Part shown: in pieces, positions 44,644 through 56,747 of the stretch
How positions within the stretch are numbered: the stretch's first letter is position 1
How the letters are laid out: each line of letters begins with the position of its first letter
Notes under the pieces: generated by a model
The model's database searches: none
What the model saw: only the letters and a program-made list of their open reading frames with translations
Told to the model about the DNA's origin: nothing
Assembly: GCA_003255025.1 (NCBI GenBank)
Contig: QANY01011412.1
Span: 1-64,000, forward strand
Direction: 5' to 3'
DNA: 64,000 nt
From: Datisca glomerata
Taxonomy: Eukaryota > Streptophyta > Magnoliopsida > Cucurbitales > Datiscaceae
Position numbers and translations under genes: made by a program

Positions 44644-45770
44644 GCTGAGGTATTATCCGGCAATTGGAGCTCACTCCTTTGACGTATCGAAGATCGTAAG
44701 TAACTAAGTTAAGTTTCGTATTCACCTCAACATTATGATAATTACAAAAATACATGTAAAGTGTAGCAATTAGATTTATAGCTAGATAAATGGTTTTGCT
44801 CAAAACTAATTAGTTACTGGTCTATTCAACATGTTCCATAACATGTCTACGTCAACCGTTAGAGTCTCCACTCTCATGCCCCAAGACCGGCATCCTTTGA
44901 TTCAACCTAACAATCATAATTGGATTCGATTACATAGTCGAACCTAAAATTACGAATAACATTCTAAACTATCTCAGAAGAGTTTGTCTTGAAGACCGCC
45001 CGATCTTTACTCTTTTTATGTTGATAATAGTTTCAGGACTTAAGTACATTCCAAATACACTTTAATTAAAGGAAACTTTCAATTTATTCATAAAATTTAA
45101 TAATACATAAATGTCAAAAAAATAATTATTTACTCATAAATATTTATTATACTCTATTTTATGGACATAATTTTAACAAAGTTTTGGTAATAATTAGGCT
45201 TTGTTTACCATTTTGTGCTTTGAATATGATTTTAGTAGCTCTAGCTTTGAGAGCTTGTGTCAATGGCGGGGTCTTTGAGCTTGAAGAAAGAAATGAAGAA
45301 AGGGATGAAAGAGAAGGGAGTGATTGAACGCATTCTCCATTTTATAGCTCCTAAGATGAGAACCACCATTCTTTGTATTGTTTTGTGTTGAAAATGAAAC
45401 CCTCTCCACCATGCCCCTGTTTCACTCCTCCATCCATCTGTCGCGGTGAGTCCCCCTCCCATGCAATTTCGCGAAGCTTCTTCGTAGGGCAGTAAAAAGA
45501 CTATTGTAAAACAATAAGAAAACATGGAAGTTTACTTAACTTTCCGTTAACTGTATGTTAACGGACGATTGACACGCGCCATGACATGCATTTTAAAATT
45601 AGTTTTGATGAAAATTATAAAAGAGAAATATATTTTACAGTTTGATTAAAGTACATGAACATAAAAATACGAATAAAAATATATGAGTATAGTTTATATT
45701 TTGATCAAAGTAAGAGATATATTTTATATTTTAATCAAAAACAAATTCAGAATTTTTCAAAATCCCTTTC
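44644..45770. other. Upstream region of eIF5A without supported gene
   Basis: No domain-bearing ORF was found. 45,241-45,525 has a minus-strand frame of 94 codons but no recognised family. The last 200 bp are AT-rich and pass into a CT-rich leader. Confidence 0.4.
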
Positions 45771-45852
45771 TTGCCCCTTTCCCTCTTTTTCCTTCCGTAG
45801 ATAAAGCGACTTTCCTCTCTCTCTCTCTCCCCCGGTTTACTGACACAGCGCC
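45771..45852 (+). promoter_or_regulatory. CT-rich 5' leader of eIF5A
   Basis: Pyrimidine tracts (TTTCCCTCTTTTTCC and CTCTCTCTCTCTC near 45,816-45,830) lie directly upstream of the start codon. Such pyrimidine-rich leaders are common in plant translation-machinery genes. The transcription start is not determined. Confidence 0.45.
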
Positions 45853-47950
45853 ATGTCGGACGAGGAGCACCACTTCGAGTCGAAGGCCGACGCCGGAGCT
45901 TCCAAGACCTATCCTCAGCAGGCTGGAACTATTCGTAAGAACGGTCACATTGTCATCAAGAGCAGGCCATGCAAGGTTCTTTCTCTGTCTCTCTCTCTGC
46001 CCCCGATCTCTCTCAATTTGAATTCTTCGTTTTGGATCTGCTGCGTTTCTAGAATCCTGGTTGATATTTTGGTTATTTGTTTTGTAATCTTCTTGCTTAT
46101 ATTTTTCTGATTGGTAGTGTCATCCATGTTTGTTTTGTTGACTTTGTTTTTGCCCGTAATCTGGGAACTGGATTATTCAGCGTTCTCCCTTTTCTACCAA
46201 AATAAAATTTTAAGATCGAGTTCCTAGACTGTCAGATGTTTGTGAAACACCTGAAAGTGGACTTTCTGATGTGAATGCATCGGTATTTTTCTCCTTTTAA
46301 TCGGGGAGACACACCTTTGTTCGACAACACAGAATGATCTTTTTCGGGAGAGTTTAGGATTATATATATTGATTGATGCTTTGAATGCTTCGTGTATGTA
46401 TATAGGCTTCAAATTGGATTTTTTTTTCAATTTCTCATTATCATGGATGTGATTTTGAATCCCTTTTGTTGTTCTTGCGCATTTTCAGTTTTCATCTATC
46501 ACACTCGCAGTCGAAATATTATGCGTCGAATTTGGGTCTTATGTTGTTGGTGGTTGGATTCGTCATTTGGGAAAAAAGTTCCAATACTTTGTATTATTGT
46601 TCTTGATTGATGATGGACAAGTTTGTCTTGAGCATGTTGTATGAGGTTTCTCTATCCGACTCAGTGAACTGTAATTTGCTGCATCAACTTTGTATTTGCT
46701 GCATCAACTTTGTATTTATCCGATGACAAAGAACCTCTCTCTTTTTTTTTCTTCTGGTATCAAAAGGGATAGCCCAACTTCTTGTTTCTTTACTTCTTAA
46801 TATTCTCTTTTTATGTTCATATCTTATACTCTTATTATCTTCTAGTAACCGATAAGTCTCCATATTTGTTTTGAGTGTTCTGGTACATCTTCCTTTTCCC
46901 CTCCAGGTCGTGGAAGTTTCAACATCTAAAACTGGAAAGCATGGTCATGCAAAATGTCACTTCGTTGCTATTGACATTTTTACTGGGAAAAAGCTCGAAG
47001 ATATAGTTCCATCTTCTCACAACTGTGACGTATGGAACTCCACGCTCTTTTAAAAGTCCAAGTATGTTTATATATCTGATATTTTTTCCACTCCACTCAA
47101 ATTTACATTGTTTAATGACAGGTTCCTCATGTAAACCGAACTGACTACCAGCTGATAGATATCTCCGAGGATGGATTTGTATAATTATGTTCCCTGTGGA
47201 TTGTTTCTTTGAATGAGTAGTTACCCTTCTATCCCCGGCTAGAATGCTCTAACTAAAATTACTCTTATGTAAAAACTTTCAGGTTAGTCTGCTGACTGAG
47301 AATGGCAATACTAAGGATGACCTGAGGCTTCCAACCGACGATAATCTGCTCTCGCAGGTGAGATCTTTGTATTTGCATTGCATGCATTAATCTTCTTATG
47401 TTGTTATGCTCCTTTTGTCGACGAAACGCGTATCCTCAATTTCTCTTCAAGCAATGTCAAATAAACGATACTGATATTGGAAGATCAGAATCATAATTTT
47501 TTTTCTTTTCCTAGCTTGCATTATCCTGTGGTAGATTTCATTGTTTCAAGTATTCCCCAGAAAAAGCTGGGTCTGCTACATAGAAACGTTCTTATAAGTG
47601 GCATTTTGAATTGTCAAGTAGTGGTTTGAACTGAAATCGCTGGTATCATATATATTTTACTTGAGCGGTGGCCAATTTATGATACTATTCACCATCTTAT
47701 TGTCAGATTTTTTAGGGTAGGAGCAGAGTATGACTTAAGCTCTGTTTAATCAGTATCTACGTTGTGAAGACATGAATGTTTTTTTAATACTGAAAATGGT
47801 CTTTTGGTGCATAGATAGTGTGATTCCCCGTGTACTTTGATTTTGCAGATAAAGGATGGATTTTCTGAGGGAAAGGATCTGGTTGTGAGTGTCATGTCTG
47901 CAATGGGAGAGGAGCAGATTTGCGGTCTCAAGGACATTGGCCCCAAGTAG
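45853..47950 (+). CDS. eIF5A: Eukaryotic translation initiation factor 5A (five exons)
   Basis: This factor binds the ribosomal E site and helps peptide-bond formation at stalling sequences such as proline runs, in the cytoplasm. Exons: 45,853-45,975, 46,907-47,029, 47,122-47,178, 47,283-47,357 and 47,849-47,950, giving 159 residues, the usual plant length. All introns begin GT, end AG and are phase 0. The start [17 protein letters not shown] is typical of the family. The hypusine loop [15 protein letters not shown] lies in exon 2, with the modifiable lysine at residue 52. The SH3-like N-domain is followed by an OB-fold C-domain (exons 3-5: [33 protein letters not shown] end). No stops or frameshifts were found, so it appears functional. 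Introns are 931, 92, 104 and 491 bp. Confidence 0.97.
46674..46717 (+). repeat. Short tandem duplication in eIF5A intron 1
   Basis: TTTGCTGCATCAACTTTGTA occurs twice in a row, in intron 1. Confidence 0.8.
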
Positions 47951-48350
47951 TTATCCTCTATCTGAATTGCTTGTCAAGACAAGACCATTGGAAATTTCAG
48001 TCTAAGTAGTTTGAGTAAAGGGTTGGTTATATATGGCTGGAATATTCTTGATGAGAGACGGCCATAACTTGCAAGATTCTTTAAGTAACTTCATCCTGTT
48101 GTGATTCATAGTTTTGTTTTGGCTTTGATTACTGTTTGAACCATACATAGTTTGATGGTGTGGAGAGTAGTATGAACTTGCAAACTTTGTCCAGTTACTT
48201 TAGCAGCTTCTCGAAGATTGGTTTTTTGTCATCCATCAGTTTGCTGCAGTACAGCAGGGCATGCCTTCTTGAGATGGAACTTGTAAGAGATGAAAGAGAT
48301 TCGGCTATTCTTGTCCTTTTTTCTAGATTCTCATAATACATTGGTGTCGT
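47951..48350 (+). other. Probable eIF5A 3' UTR and downstream flank
   Basis: T-rich sequence follows the stop at 47,950. No strong AATAAA was identified, and the 3' end is uncertain. Confidence 0.4.
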
Positions 48351-50940
48351 TTTGAATCTTGAATATATTATTTTATATTATTTTAGTAATATTCATAAAC
48401 AGATCATATTTAAAAAAATCATAAAAAATAGTCATAAGTATAAAAAAATAAAAAATAAAAAGTCGTTGTCATGTTTTTCAAAAAAAGAAAATTATGCACT
48501 CTAAAAAATTTAGAGTCCCATGCCATTTGCTTCATATTTCAGTAGTTTATATAAAATAAATAGTATATATTAAAAAAAAAATATATATATATATATATGA
48601 TAAATACATTATATTTTATATATACATTATCATATAAATTTTTCAAAGAATACATTCAAAATTCAGCCGGGAATAGTTTTGGTGCTGATTTATTTTTTTA
48701 GAATTATGGTGGTTATTTTTATTTTATCTTTAGTTATTTTTAATTTTCTCCTAAAAGTTACTTATTCTTGATGTTGTCCCTACATTATTTTTGGTCCACG
48801 AAATGGGTAGGGTTGACCCACTATTCCGCTTGTTAACATTGAGTCCGTCTCTAACATTGTTAAAGTTTCCCACTGCACCTATGTTAGGGTCAAAGCTCAA
48901 CGATAACAAAGATAGATGCGACATAAATATATCATCTCTCTAAATGTCTTCATTGACTTTGAACAAGGACTTTGAGTTACTAGCTCATTAATGACCTCTA
49001 GGATGATGCAGATGCAATGCATGTCGTTTCTTAACGTTGTTGACACGTTGTATAAATGACCTTATGAGGTATCATTAGTAGGGATGCAATTCAGTCCGAT
49101 TCAGCCCTCTCTGAGACCCAAAAATTGGTTTTTCTTCGGACATGAGTTTGGGCTTACAGATTCATCAACTATGATTTAAGGCTTTTTGACCGAACATACC
49201 ATGTTGGAAATTTATTTCATAATAATGGCCGGTAATATTTATTATTAGTATTTTAGTCGACAACTAAAATAGCTTACAAAAAAGCAATACAATATTTGGC
49301 ATGAAAAGTATAAATTTAAAAATTGGACCAAGAAAAATGAAAGTGGTTGCTAAGAAAATTGAATTTGAAAAATAATTGAAAATATCGTAAAAACGATGAC
49401 CTCAAAAATTAGAAAGTGTAGTCAGATGTGAAAATTGAGATTGAAAATATTGTAGAAATATATTAACACCCATAAATAACTCCATGTTTGACACTTGTCC
49501 AAAACATAAAGAAAGTAAATATTCGAGATAAAGATAGACTAAATCTTGATCTACTTCACCGTAAATGTTATTAACATTTATATTAACCTTTAAAATAAAT
49601 AGATTAAATGTTATCATCAATAACTACGTAAAATATAATTAGCGACAATATGATAAAGAAAAATTCTTATATCAAGAATACATAATTACATATGTATTTG
49701 AATTGATTAATATTAATATTAACTTTCAAGTAGATTAAATATCGTCATCGATAACCTCCTAAAATATGATGCTATTGTGATATTTACAAGTGATACCACA
49801 TTGTTTACTCAGTTACTTATCTATTTTTTTTATTATATTTCTAAATTTCAATGTTATTCCCGCAAATAAAATATTAAGTAAACTAAATCACATTCAAAAT
49901 CGAGTAAATAAAGATTAAATCTATCAAACATTTGATTTTTTAATTTACTCAATGTAACTATATATTCCAGATCATCTAAAATATATAGTTCCGGGTAAAA
50001 AATAAAAAATGTCAAAAAAATTTAATCTATTGAGATAAATCTATCATCCCTCCGTGCACAAAGAGGTTCTAAGAATGTGCCACTAAGGAGAGTTTCGTAT
50101 AAGATTGTGAGTAAATGATTTTTGGAATAAAATTGCTGGAATATAACTGTGGGAATGTTTATGCCTGGAAAGTTAAGATTATTTTATTTGTTAACACTTG
50201 AGAATATTCTGATTTAATGGTGAGAGTATTAGATTACTTTATTTGTTTTGACGGAATAGACAAATTTTTAGACATTATTGTCAAACTACAATTTTACCCT
50301 TGGACTAAAAAATGCTTATGAATAATAATTATTTAATTTATAATAAGATGACCAATATAAGTAATAACAAAAATGTAGATTTTACCCATGAATTTTTTCG
50401 TATATACTTATTAATTTTTCGATCAAAACATTATATTATGATACCTTGTATAAATTTTCATCAAATATTGTCCATACAATTGAATCAATAGCGCTCTAAG
50501 TGTATTAATGTGTTATAAAATTTATAATATAAGATAATAATTTTTATAAGAAAATCACTCATAATTTTCAACTCAATAATCAATATTATAGTACTAAAAT
50601 AAATTTATATTAAATTTCAATCATGATAATAAGTAAAATTCAATTTATAGTTAGTCTAATATCAAAGCATGTGTACATAATATATTTTATAAAATATGCA
50701 AAAGATGGATTCTCAATATAATTACTACATTTTCATATACATATGTTGACTGTATTTACATGTGACTTGTCAAAAGATATGGACAAAACACTCTTGTGCA
50801 TATCATAAATGCGACAACAAAATATTTATCCTTGTGCACATCATACATGGCATAACAATTCATCCATGTGCACAAAAAAAAATTATACCTGTAAATTATT
50901 ACAGATGGCATTACTTATACTATACATATCAAAATAGGTT
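48351..50940. other. AT-rich intergenic stretch
   Basis: I see no supported gene. It includes an (AT)n run at about 48,580-48,598. Open frames are short and without recognised domains. The stretch near 50,090-50,280 could belong to the end of the adjoining PIF/Harbinger element, but no inverted repeat was matched. Confidence 0.4.
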
Positions 50941-50968
50941 CTGAAGGCTTCATCATGAAATCTACTTT

Positions 50969-52334
50969 CTATGATTTCATATTATCGAGTAAAACTTGCA
51001 AAACAAGCTCCTTTTTGAAAGGCACAGGTAGAGCAAAGAAATAATGAGTTTGATCATGATCTTTCACAATCAAATTTCCTCCTAGTACCTTCTCGACATC
51101 TGTTAGTCCATCCATTTTCATTATTTCATCAAATATCTGGGAAACTCTATGAACACTATCAGCTTCATGTTGAAAACACTTTACCAACTTGCATATATTG
51201 TCATTTATGTTTGAGAAGAATGTCTCAAACTATTTGACCGTGTTAGTCAGTGTCTCGACCAATATATCATCATCTCTAGCCCTTTTCTTAGATTTTTTAT
51301 CAGTATAGAGGTTGAAGGAAAAGTTGGAGTTTGACAAGTAGAGTCGGTAACATCTGCTTCTACAAATTCTGTTGCAAGGTCTGGTACATAAAAGTCATCA
51401 TCTTTCCAATTAAAATCATACTCATGTTCTATAGCATCAACCATATCTACAGGACCTTCAGCACCAAGTCCAGAAGCTCGATCTTTTCCAAACACCGACC
51501 TCAAATCATTAAAATGCCGAAAATGCTTGTTCAACATGTCTTTTGCATTTGGATGGCTCTGCAACAATTATCATTCAGAAAATATCATATCAACCCATAG
51601 TTATCATTCAGAAAGTAGAACTAACAAAAAAGTTATATATGCTTATATGCATTCAAAAAATATCATATTAACCCACCGTTATCATACTGAAAACATCATA
51701 TTAACAAACATAACTAACAAAAAAGTTATCAACCCCCCCAACAATCTAAATAGAACAAACAAGTTATATAAGCTTATATGCATTCAGAAAACATCATATT
51801 AACCCACAATTATCATTCAGAAGACATCATATTAACAAAAAGAACTAACAAACAAGTTATCAGAAAATACCATATTAACTCACAGTTATCAGCCTCCCCC
51901 CAAACAATAGACTAGCTCAGTCAGAAGTATTAATATTGTAATATTTTGAATGATTCATAAAATAAATAAAGAACTCATACCTTAACCCAATCATCAAATA
52001 CATCTTTAGCAGCGAACACACACTTTGCAGCGTCATCCTATCCAAAACCGCTACTGTTTGGTCCTAGCATCTCTGCTATAGCACCATATTGCTTCTTAAA
52101 CAACTTGAACCGAGATTCAATATGTGGCTGGGCTCGAAGGCCACGCCTAAGGATTCTTTCTTCCATCCATTTCTCAAGTTGTTATAGGAAACCAGCTTTG
52201 AACGTTCCATTATCATCTCGCTAAGTCCCAACTTCTACTAACCTCACTAAGCACTCCATCAGTTTTGTATCCTCATATTAGGTCCATTGACGTTTCTTCT
52301 TCCCAGTAACTTTTGCTTGCTCATTTTGCTCCAT
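50969..52334 (-). pseudogene. PIF/Harbinger Myb/SANT-like protein
   Basis: This is the second gene of a PIF/Harbinger transposon, which helps the transposase enter the nucleus and bind DNA. Exon 1 (52,334-51,981) starts MEQNEQAKVTGKKKRQW. It carries a Myb/SANT-like (Myb_DNA-bind_3) domain: MECLVRLVEVG, LEKWMEERILRRGLRAQPHI, ESRFKLFKKQYGAIAEMLG and CVFAAKDVFDDWVK. A GT donor follows at 51,980. Exon 2 begins at 51,558 (SHPNAKDMLNKHFRHFNDL, VFGKDRASG) and reads on to 50,969 with a frame break near 51,240. In-frame stops in exon 1 (after KRQWT, VEVGT and SGFG) make it dead. It lies in the same orientation as the transposase. Confidence 0.8.
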
Positions 52335-52569
52335 TCCTACACATATAAGTGTCTAACACAATAACTTACAAACTCATTTACAATTCAATTGTATAAAATG
52401 AACATAAATACTCAAACTGTACACATCATAATGAAGAACTGCTCATTTTAATATTACCTAAATAAAACAATTTTTAAATAAAAATCTTACAAGTCCAAAA
52501 CATGAAGCAAAAATATGAGTGAATTCAAACACAAATAAGCAACCTAATGACTTAATGTCTAGTGAAAAA

Positions 52570-53690
52570 TCAATTCCTTTCATTGGTCCACTCTTCAAAT
52601 ATCTTTTTTGTCAAGTTGTCCCTCCAAGTAGTCCAACTATTTGACAGCTCCACGTAGGTTACATGTTGGCTCTCAACAAATTGTTCATCGACATAGTCAT
52701 TTTGTAACTTAAAAGGATTCGTAAACATTTCACGTAAAATCAAATTATGAAGAAGGCAACATGCCGTAATGGTCATACATTGAATTTTAATGAGGTAATA
52801 AGATTTTCCTCTAAGTATTACCCAACGACCCTTTAAAAATCCAAAAGCCATTTCAATAACATTTCTTGCCGAGGAATGCCTCATGTTGAAGAATTCTTGA
52901 AGAGTAGTTGGTTGATGTACTTCCCTCCAATCATTCAAATGGTATCGTTGCCATCTGTATGGTGCCAAGAAACCTTCATTATTGGTATATCCAGCATCAC
53001 ATAAGTAGTAATATTCTATTATCGGGACAACTGATTAGGGTCATATACAGTTAAGAAAATAAAATAGGTCAATCTCTTGCTGATGTTAACAATTACCTTG
53101 GGGTACCTTAAACCCATTTGTTCTAGATAAAGCATCACGGAGAACTCTAGAGTCTACTGCTGAACCCTCCCATCCAGGTAAGACATAAATAAATTATAAA
53201 TCTTGAGTGTAAACTCCCAAGACGTTAGTTGCAATTTCATTCTTTCTTGTACGATACCGAGATCTATCAACGACACGTACATTGACCTTAATATAGGTTC
53301 CATCTAAAGCTCCTAAACAGTTCTAGATTAATAAAATTCTAAATGTTACAAACCTTACAGTTTGGTATATAATAAGTAATCCAATTTGAATTGCATATTT
53401 GATACCTTGAACCATTTCCATCTTCTATCTGTAGAGTTTACAAGGATTAACACTGGTGTTTTCAATAACACATCATGTAGACGTAACACTGAGTTCAAAA
53501 CTTTTGTAAAATGCCTACTCCTGTTCACTAGAACGTGCAAAATGTTGCTAACAATTATATTCTTCACGTCATCTGCAATTATATGTAAGAAGATAACAAC
53601 CATTTCTTCTACATCTATATTCCTAGTTCCCCTTAATTGACCAACTATCTTAAGAAGTTGACATAAAGTGGTAAATGTTCTTTTGTCCAT
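52570..53690 (-). pseudogene. PIF/Harbinger DDE transposase
   Basis: This is a cut-and-paste transposase of the plant PIF/Harbinger superfamily. Exon 1, from the ATG at 53,690, reads MDKRTFTTLCQLLKIVGQLR and DVEEMVVIFLHIIADDVKN, then STDRRWKWFK up to a donor at 53,405. Exon 2, from 53,322, reads NCLGALDGTYIKVNV with the first catalytic Asp, then [19 protein letters not shown] further GT donor lies near 53,093. The last block reads YLCDAGYTNNEGFLAPYR with the second Asp and NVIEMAFGFLKGRW with the Glu, and ends at 52,570. An in-frame stop before FIYVLPGW disables it. A Myb/SANT-like partner lies downstream. Terminal inverted repeats were not identified. Confidence 0.87.
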
Positions 53691-54519
53691 TCACGTGCTT
53701 TCAAAACATGCGAAGTCATTTGTAAATATCATTCTATGTAAATTTAGTGTCATGATACAGTGTCTATCAAATGATATACATGTCCTAATACTTATCTTTA
53801 ACTAAATTTGTGAGGGCATATCACATGAATATTCCTCTAAGTACTATAAATTTTGTAAATATTATAATCGAATTTGTCTAATTTTATAGATTACTCACCA
53901 AATTTGAATCTTAAAAAATCTAGTACAATTTATTTAAAAATCTGGAATATCTAAAAATCACAATTTTGCTTTAAAAAAAATAAGCAACAGTTCCGTTTTT
54001 TAAAAAATCTGTAAAATATATAGCAAATCTTTGAAAACTAATAGGATAAAAAATTGATTAGACATTGCAAAAAATTCAGTGCGATCTATGGAAAATGGAT
54101 ATAGATCCCATCCTCTTAGGATCCTCAACAGAGAGGGTTATGTTGGTGCAATCTCGCCAGTCCGTTTTGATAATGGATGGTCGAGATCACCTCGACACAA
54201 CAGACGAGATAAAAAGGTAATCTGACACCTTTATACTTTTTACCTTTTTCATTTTGTCAAATTTGGTCCGTCGATTTTCAGACCGGACAAACCAATCATG
54301 AACATGTCTCTCTCCGGTTCTTAAAATATGAGAGTATCTAAATCCATGAAAAATTTGAGCGGTCAATGATTTAAAAAATTGATAGGATAAAAATATGTTT
54401 CCTAAAGTAGAGGATTGATGCAATAATTGGCCTTAAATAAAAAAAATTATTTTTAACAATTAGATGTATTAATTGCTCAAACATTAAAAAATTATTTATT
54501 AATTATCTCAAAGATTGTA

Positions 54520-54566
<47 letters not shown>

Positions 54567-54639
54567 GAGTTTTATTGAATTAGAGATAGATTTTTCTTTT
54601 AGAGTTTTTAATTTTTCAATACTGGGAAAAGAGAGGAAT
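53691..54639. other. Intergenic stretch with (AT)n microsatellite
   Basis: No supported gene. A dinucleotide run (AT)n of about 44 bp lies at 54,522-54,564. The segment 54,090-54,330 is less AT-rich and may be a small unidentified transposon remnant. Confidence 0.45.
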
Positions 54640-55001
54640 TAAAGTTTAGCAGGGTTGAAGAATAGCTTCAGAGTCCTATTCTTCAAAATAAAATTAAAAT
54701 ATTTGAACAAAAAATCTGTAAAGAATTATGTGCTGATATTCCCAATGCTTTCTGGCACAAAAAGCAACATACTATCAGTTTTTCTTATATTAAGGGATTT
54801 GATGAAAAGAATATTCCGACAAAGGCAAAGCCAATTCAGATGAATTCAGAAATGTTTGAGTTCTGTAAAAAGGAAATTACATAACTTCTCAATAAGAATA
54901 TTATTATAAGAAGCAAATCTTCTTGGTCCTGCTTGGCCTTTTATGTTCAGAAGGCTAGTGAAATCGAACGAGGAGTTCCTCGTTTAGTAATCATTTATAA
55001 G
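54640..55001 (+). pseudogene. Viral RT N-terminal fragment (broken)
   Basis: One plus-strand frame matches the start of a caulimovirid reverse transcriptase: a conserved F-C-K-K-E segment near 54,860, then a stop, then a W-S-C-x-A-F-Y-V segment and an R-L-V-I stretch. It ends at about 55,001, just after Y-K-P, where sequence of the end of ORF2 takes over. No catalytic YxDD is included. It lies left of the non-coding region and is out of the normal order. Confidence 0.75.
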
Positions 55002-55454
55002 CCCTCACCAATTGAGGTTTCCTTTCCCCAAATACTTTGTTTTACAAACAAATACAAAATACCTTAGATTTTGAAATGGAAATACTCGGTTGAAAATAAA
55101 ATCCTCACCAGACCATATTATACTAAATGGTGGGATAAATTGAATACCCATAAAATTATTGCATTCATCAACCATGAATTTTCAAGTATCCATCCCAATA
55201 TGGGACTAGCAAGTCCATTTATTCAAGCTCCATTAAAAATTGATAAGCCCATTGATCTAACCCCACAAATAAAACTATCCAGTTCTTCTAAACCCAAATC
55301 AAATCTTGAGTCTAAACCCTATTCAAAGGGTAGATAAAAGACCACCAAGCCTAAACTCAAATTAGAGGAAGAACTAATTATACTTCTCATTTTAGAAGAT
55401 AATAATGAACCAGACTCTGAATCACCTCCAGAGTCAAGTCACCAAACTAAATAA
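55002..55454 (+). pseudogene. Viral ORF2 C-terminal fragment (left copy)
   Basis: This is homologous to 62,743-63,195, sharing a Y-K-I segment, a K-W-W-D-K-L segment and a proline-rich tail. Stops interrupt it near 55,064 and 55,335. It is fused upstream to the RT fragment at a short shared sequence (CCCTC). ORF2 function is not known for this group, and I do not assign one. Confidence 0.65.
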
Positions 55455-56747
55455 AAAATCCAAAGAGATCAATTACCCCTCAGCAATTGAAGATCCTATT
55501 CAAAAGTATTGATCCTAGTGATAATGAACGGATCTGAATTAACCAGTAAACAAATGGATTTATTTTTGGCAAAATGCCAGTGTCAGAATAAGATCCAAGA
55601 ATCAATTGATCTGACAACTCAACACAATGGAACGATCATAATGATCTTCAAAAGAAGCAAACAATGGCAATAGTGACAATGAACTTTCGAGATAATAATT
55701 ATGATTTCTCCAACAAATCAAAAAAGACACAAGAATCCAAGATAGCAATTATCAAGAGATCCAATGTGCAACAGTCTCAATGACATTTCAACCATAAGCA
55801 ATCATGACAGAGTAATTATGAAGACACGAAGACCGAGATAATAATTATTGAGGGATCTTTACATTTTTGTCTTCTTCTGTAATTATTGTACTAAGTTGTC
55901 AAATAATTAGGCAACTATTCATGCTTTTTACTATTCTTAGTCAAAAGTAGACAAAAGTAGAAATGTAAAATATTTTTACTTTTGTAGAATAGAAAGTTCA
56001 AGCAGTCTCTCCCATTTGTGAAGCAGAACTCGTTTACAACTCTTACTATTTGAGAGCTAAAACCTGTTTTGTGAAACAAAGCTTTCTCCTTCTACTCCTC
56101 TTTTGTAAATATTTTCTTTTTTTTCTTCAATGTAAATTAGTGAGCGGGAGCACTAATTTATCGTTGCCAATAAACTTTGTTTGTGTAAATTTTTAATCTT
56201 ACACCTTAATACTTTAACTATTTTTACTATTTATTAATACAGTTTTTACTGTTTATCTTCTTGCCTCTTAATACCCCCTCTTAAATACTGTTCAATTCCG
56301 CACTTTTTGGTATCAGAGCTAAATCTGGTGGGGAGAATTACTGTTCATTAACTATTTCTACTTCAATATCTGCATAATTCAACTGTTTGCCTCTGATTAT
56401 GACTGGTTATTGATAATATTGTTTACTTATTTAATTACATGAATAATTGCTTTTATCTAATCTTACTCTCCGCCCAAGTGGCTGGTTATTCTTATAATTG
56501 ATTATTTCTCTGTATTATTTGTTTGCTTAATCTGTGAATCTGTTTATCAGAGGCTGACGTATCAGATTCTATTTGTTAGCTTCAGAGACCTAGGTAAGAC
56601 CTATTAGATACGTAAATCCCGAGGGTAGGGTGGTTGTAGAGGGGAAAGAGATAAGAGTGAAGTCTAATAGGAGGTTGTAGAAGTCACCACAATGTTAGTA
56701 ACAAAAATACAATATGAAATTCTCAATAATAAGAATAATTTAGTTAT
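55455..56747 (+). promoter_or_regulatory. Viral non-coding region, left copy (TATA box missing)
   Basis: This is the intergenic and leader region. It shares TCTCCCATTTGTGAAGCAG, GAGCTAAAACCTGTTTTGT and AATTAGTGAGC with the right copy at 63,200-64,000. A polyadenylation signal AATAAA lies at 56,169-56,174. Compared with the right copy, about 50 bp are missing at about 56,000, including TATAAATA, so this copy appears to have no core promoter. Confidence 0.75.
56308..56320 (+). promoter_or_regulatory. Viral minus-strand primer-binding site (tRNA-Met)
   Basis: TGGTATCAGAGCT matches the complement of the initiator tRNA-Met 3' end, the hallmark of caulimovirid reverse transcription. The counterpart at 63,919-63,931 is degraded. 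Confidence 0.85.

Noticed and set aside
45241..45525. 94-codon minus-strand frame upstream of eIF5A
   Set aside because: It has no recognised family, and a divergent gene is not otherwise supported.
45853..46110. Unspliced 85-codon frame starting at the eIF5A ATG
   Set aside because: It reads through into intron 1. The spliced model gives the full 159-residue family protein.
51331..51802. Plus-strand frames over the PIF second gene
   Set aside because: They are antisense shadows of the Myb/SANT-like exon 2 and a repetitive AT-rich intron.
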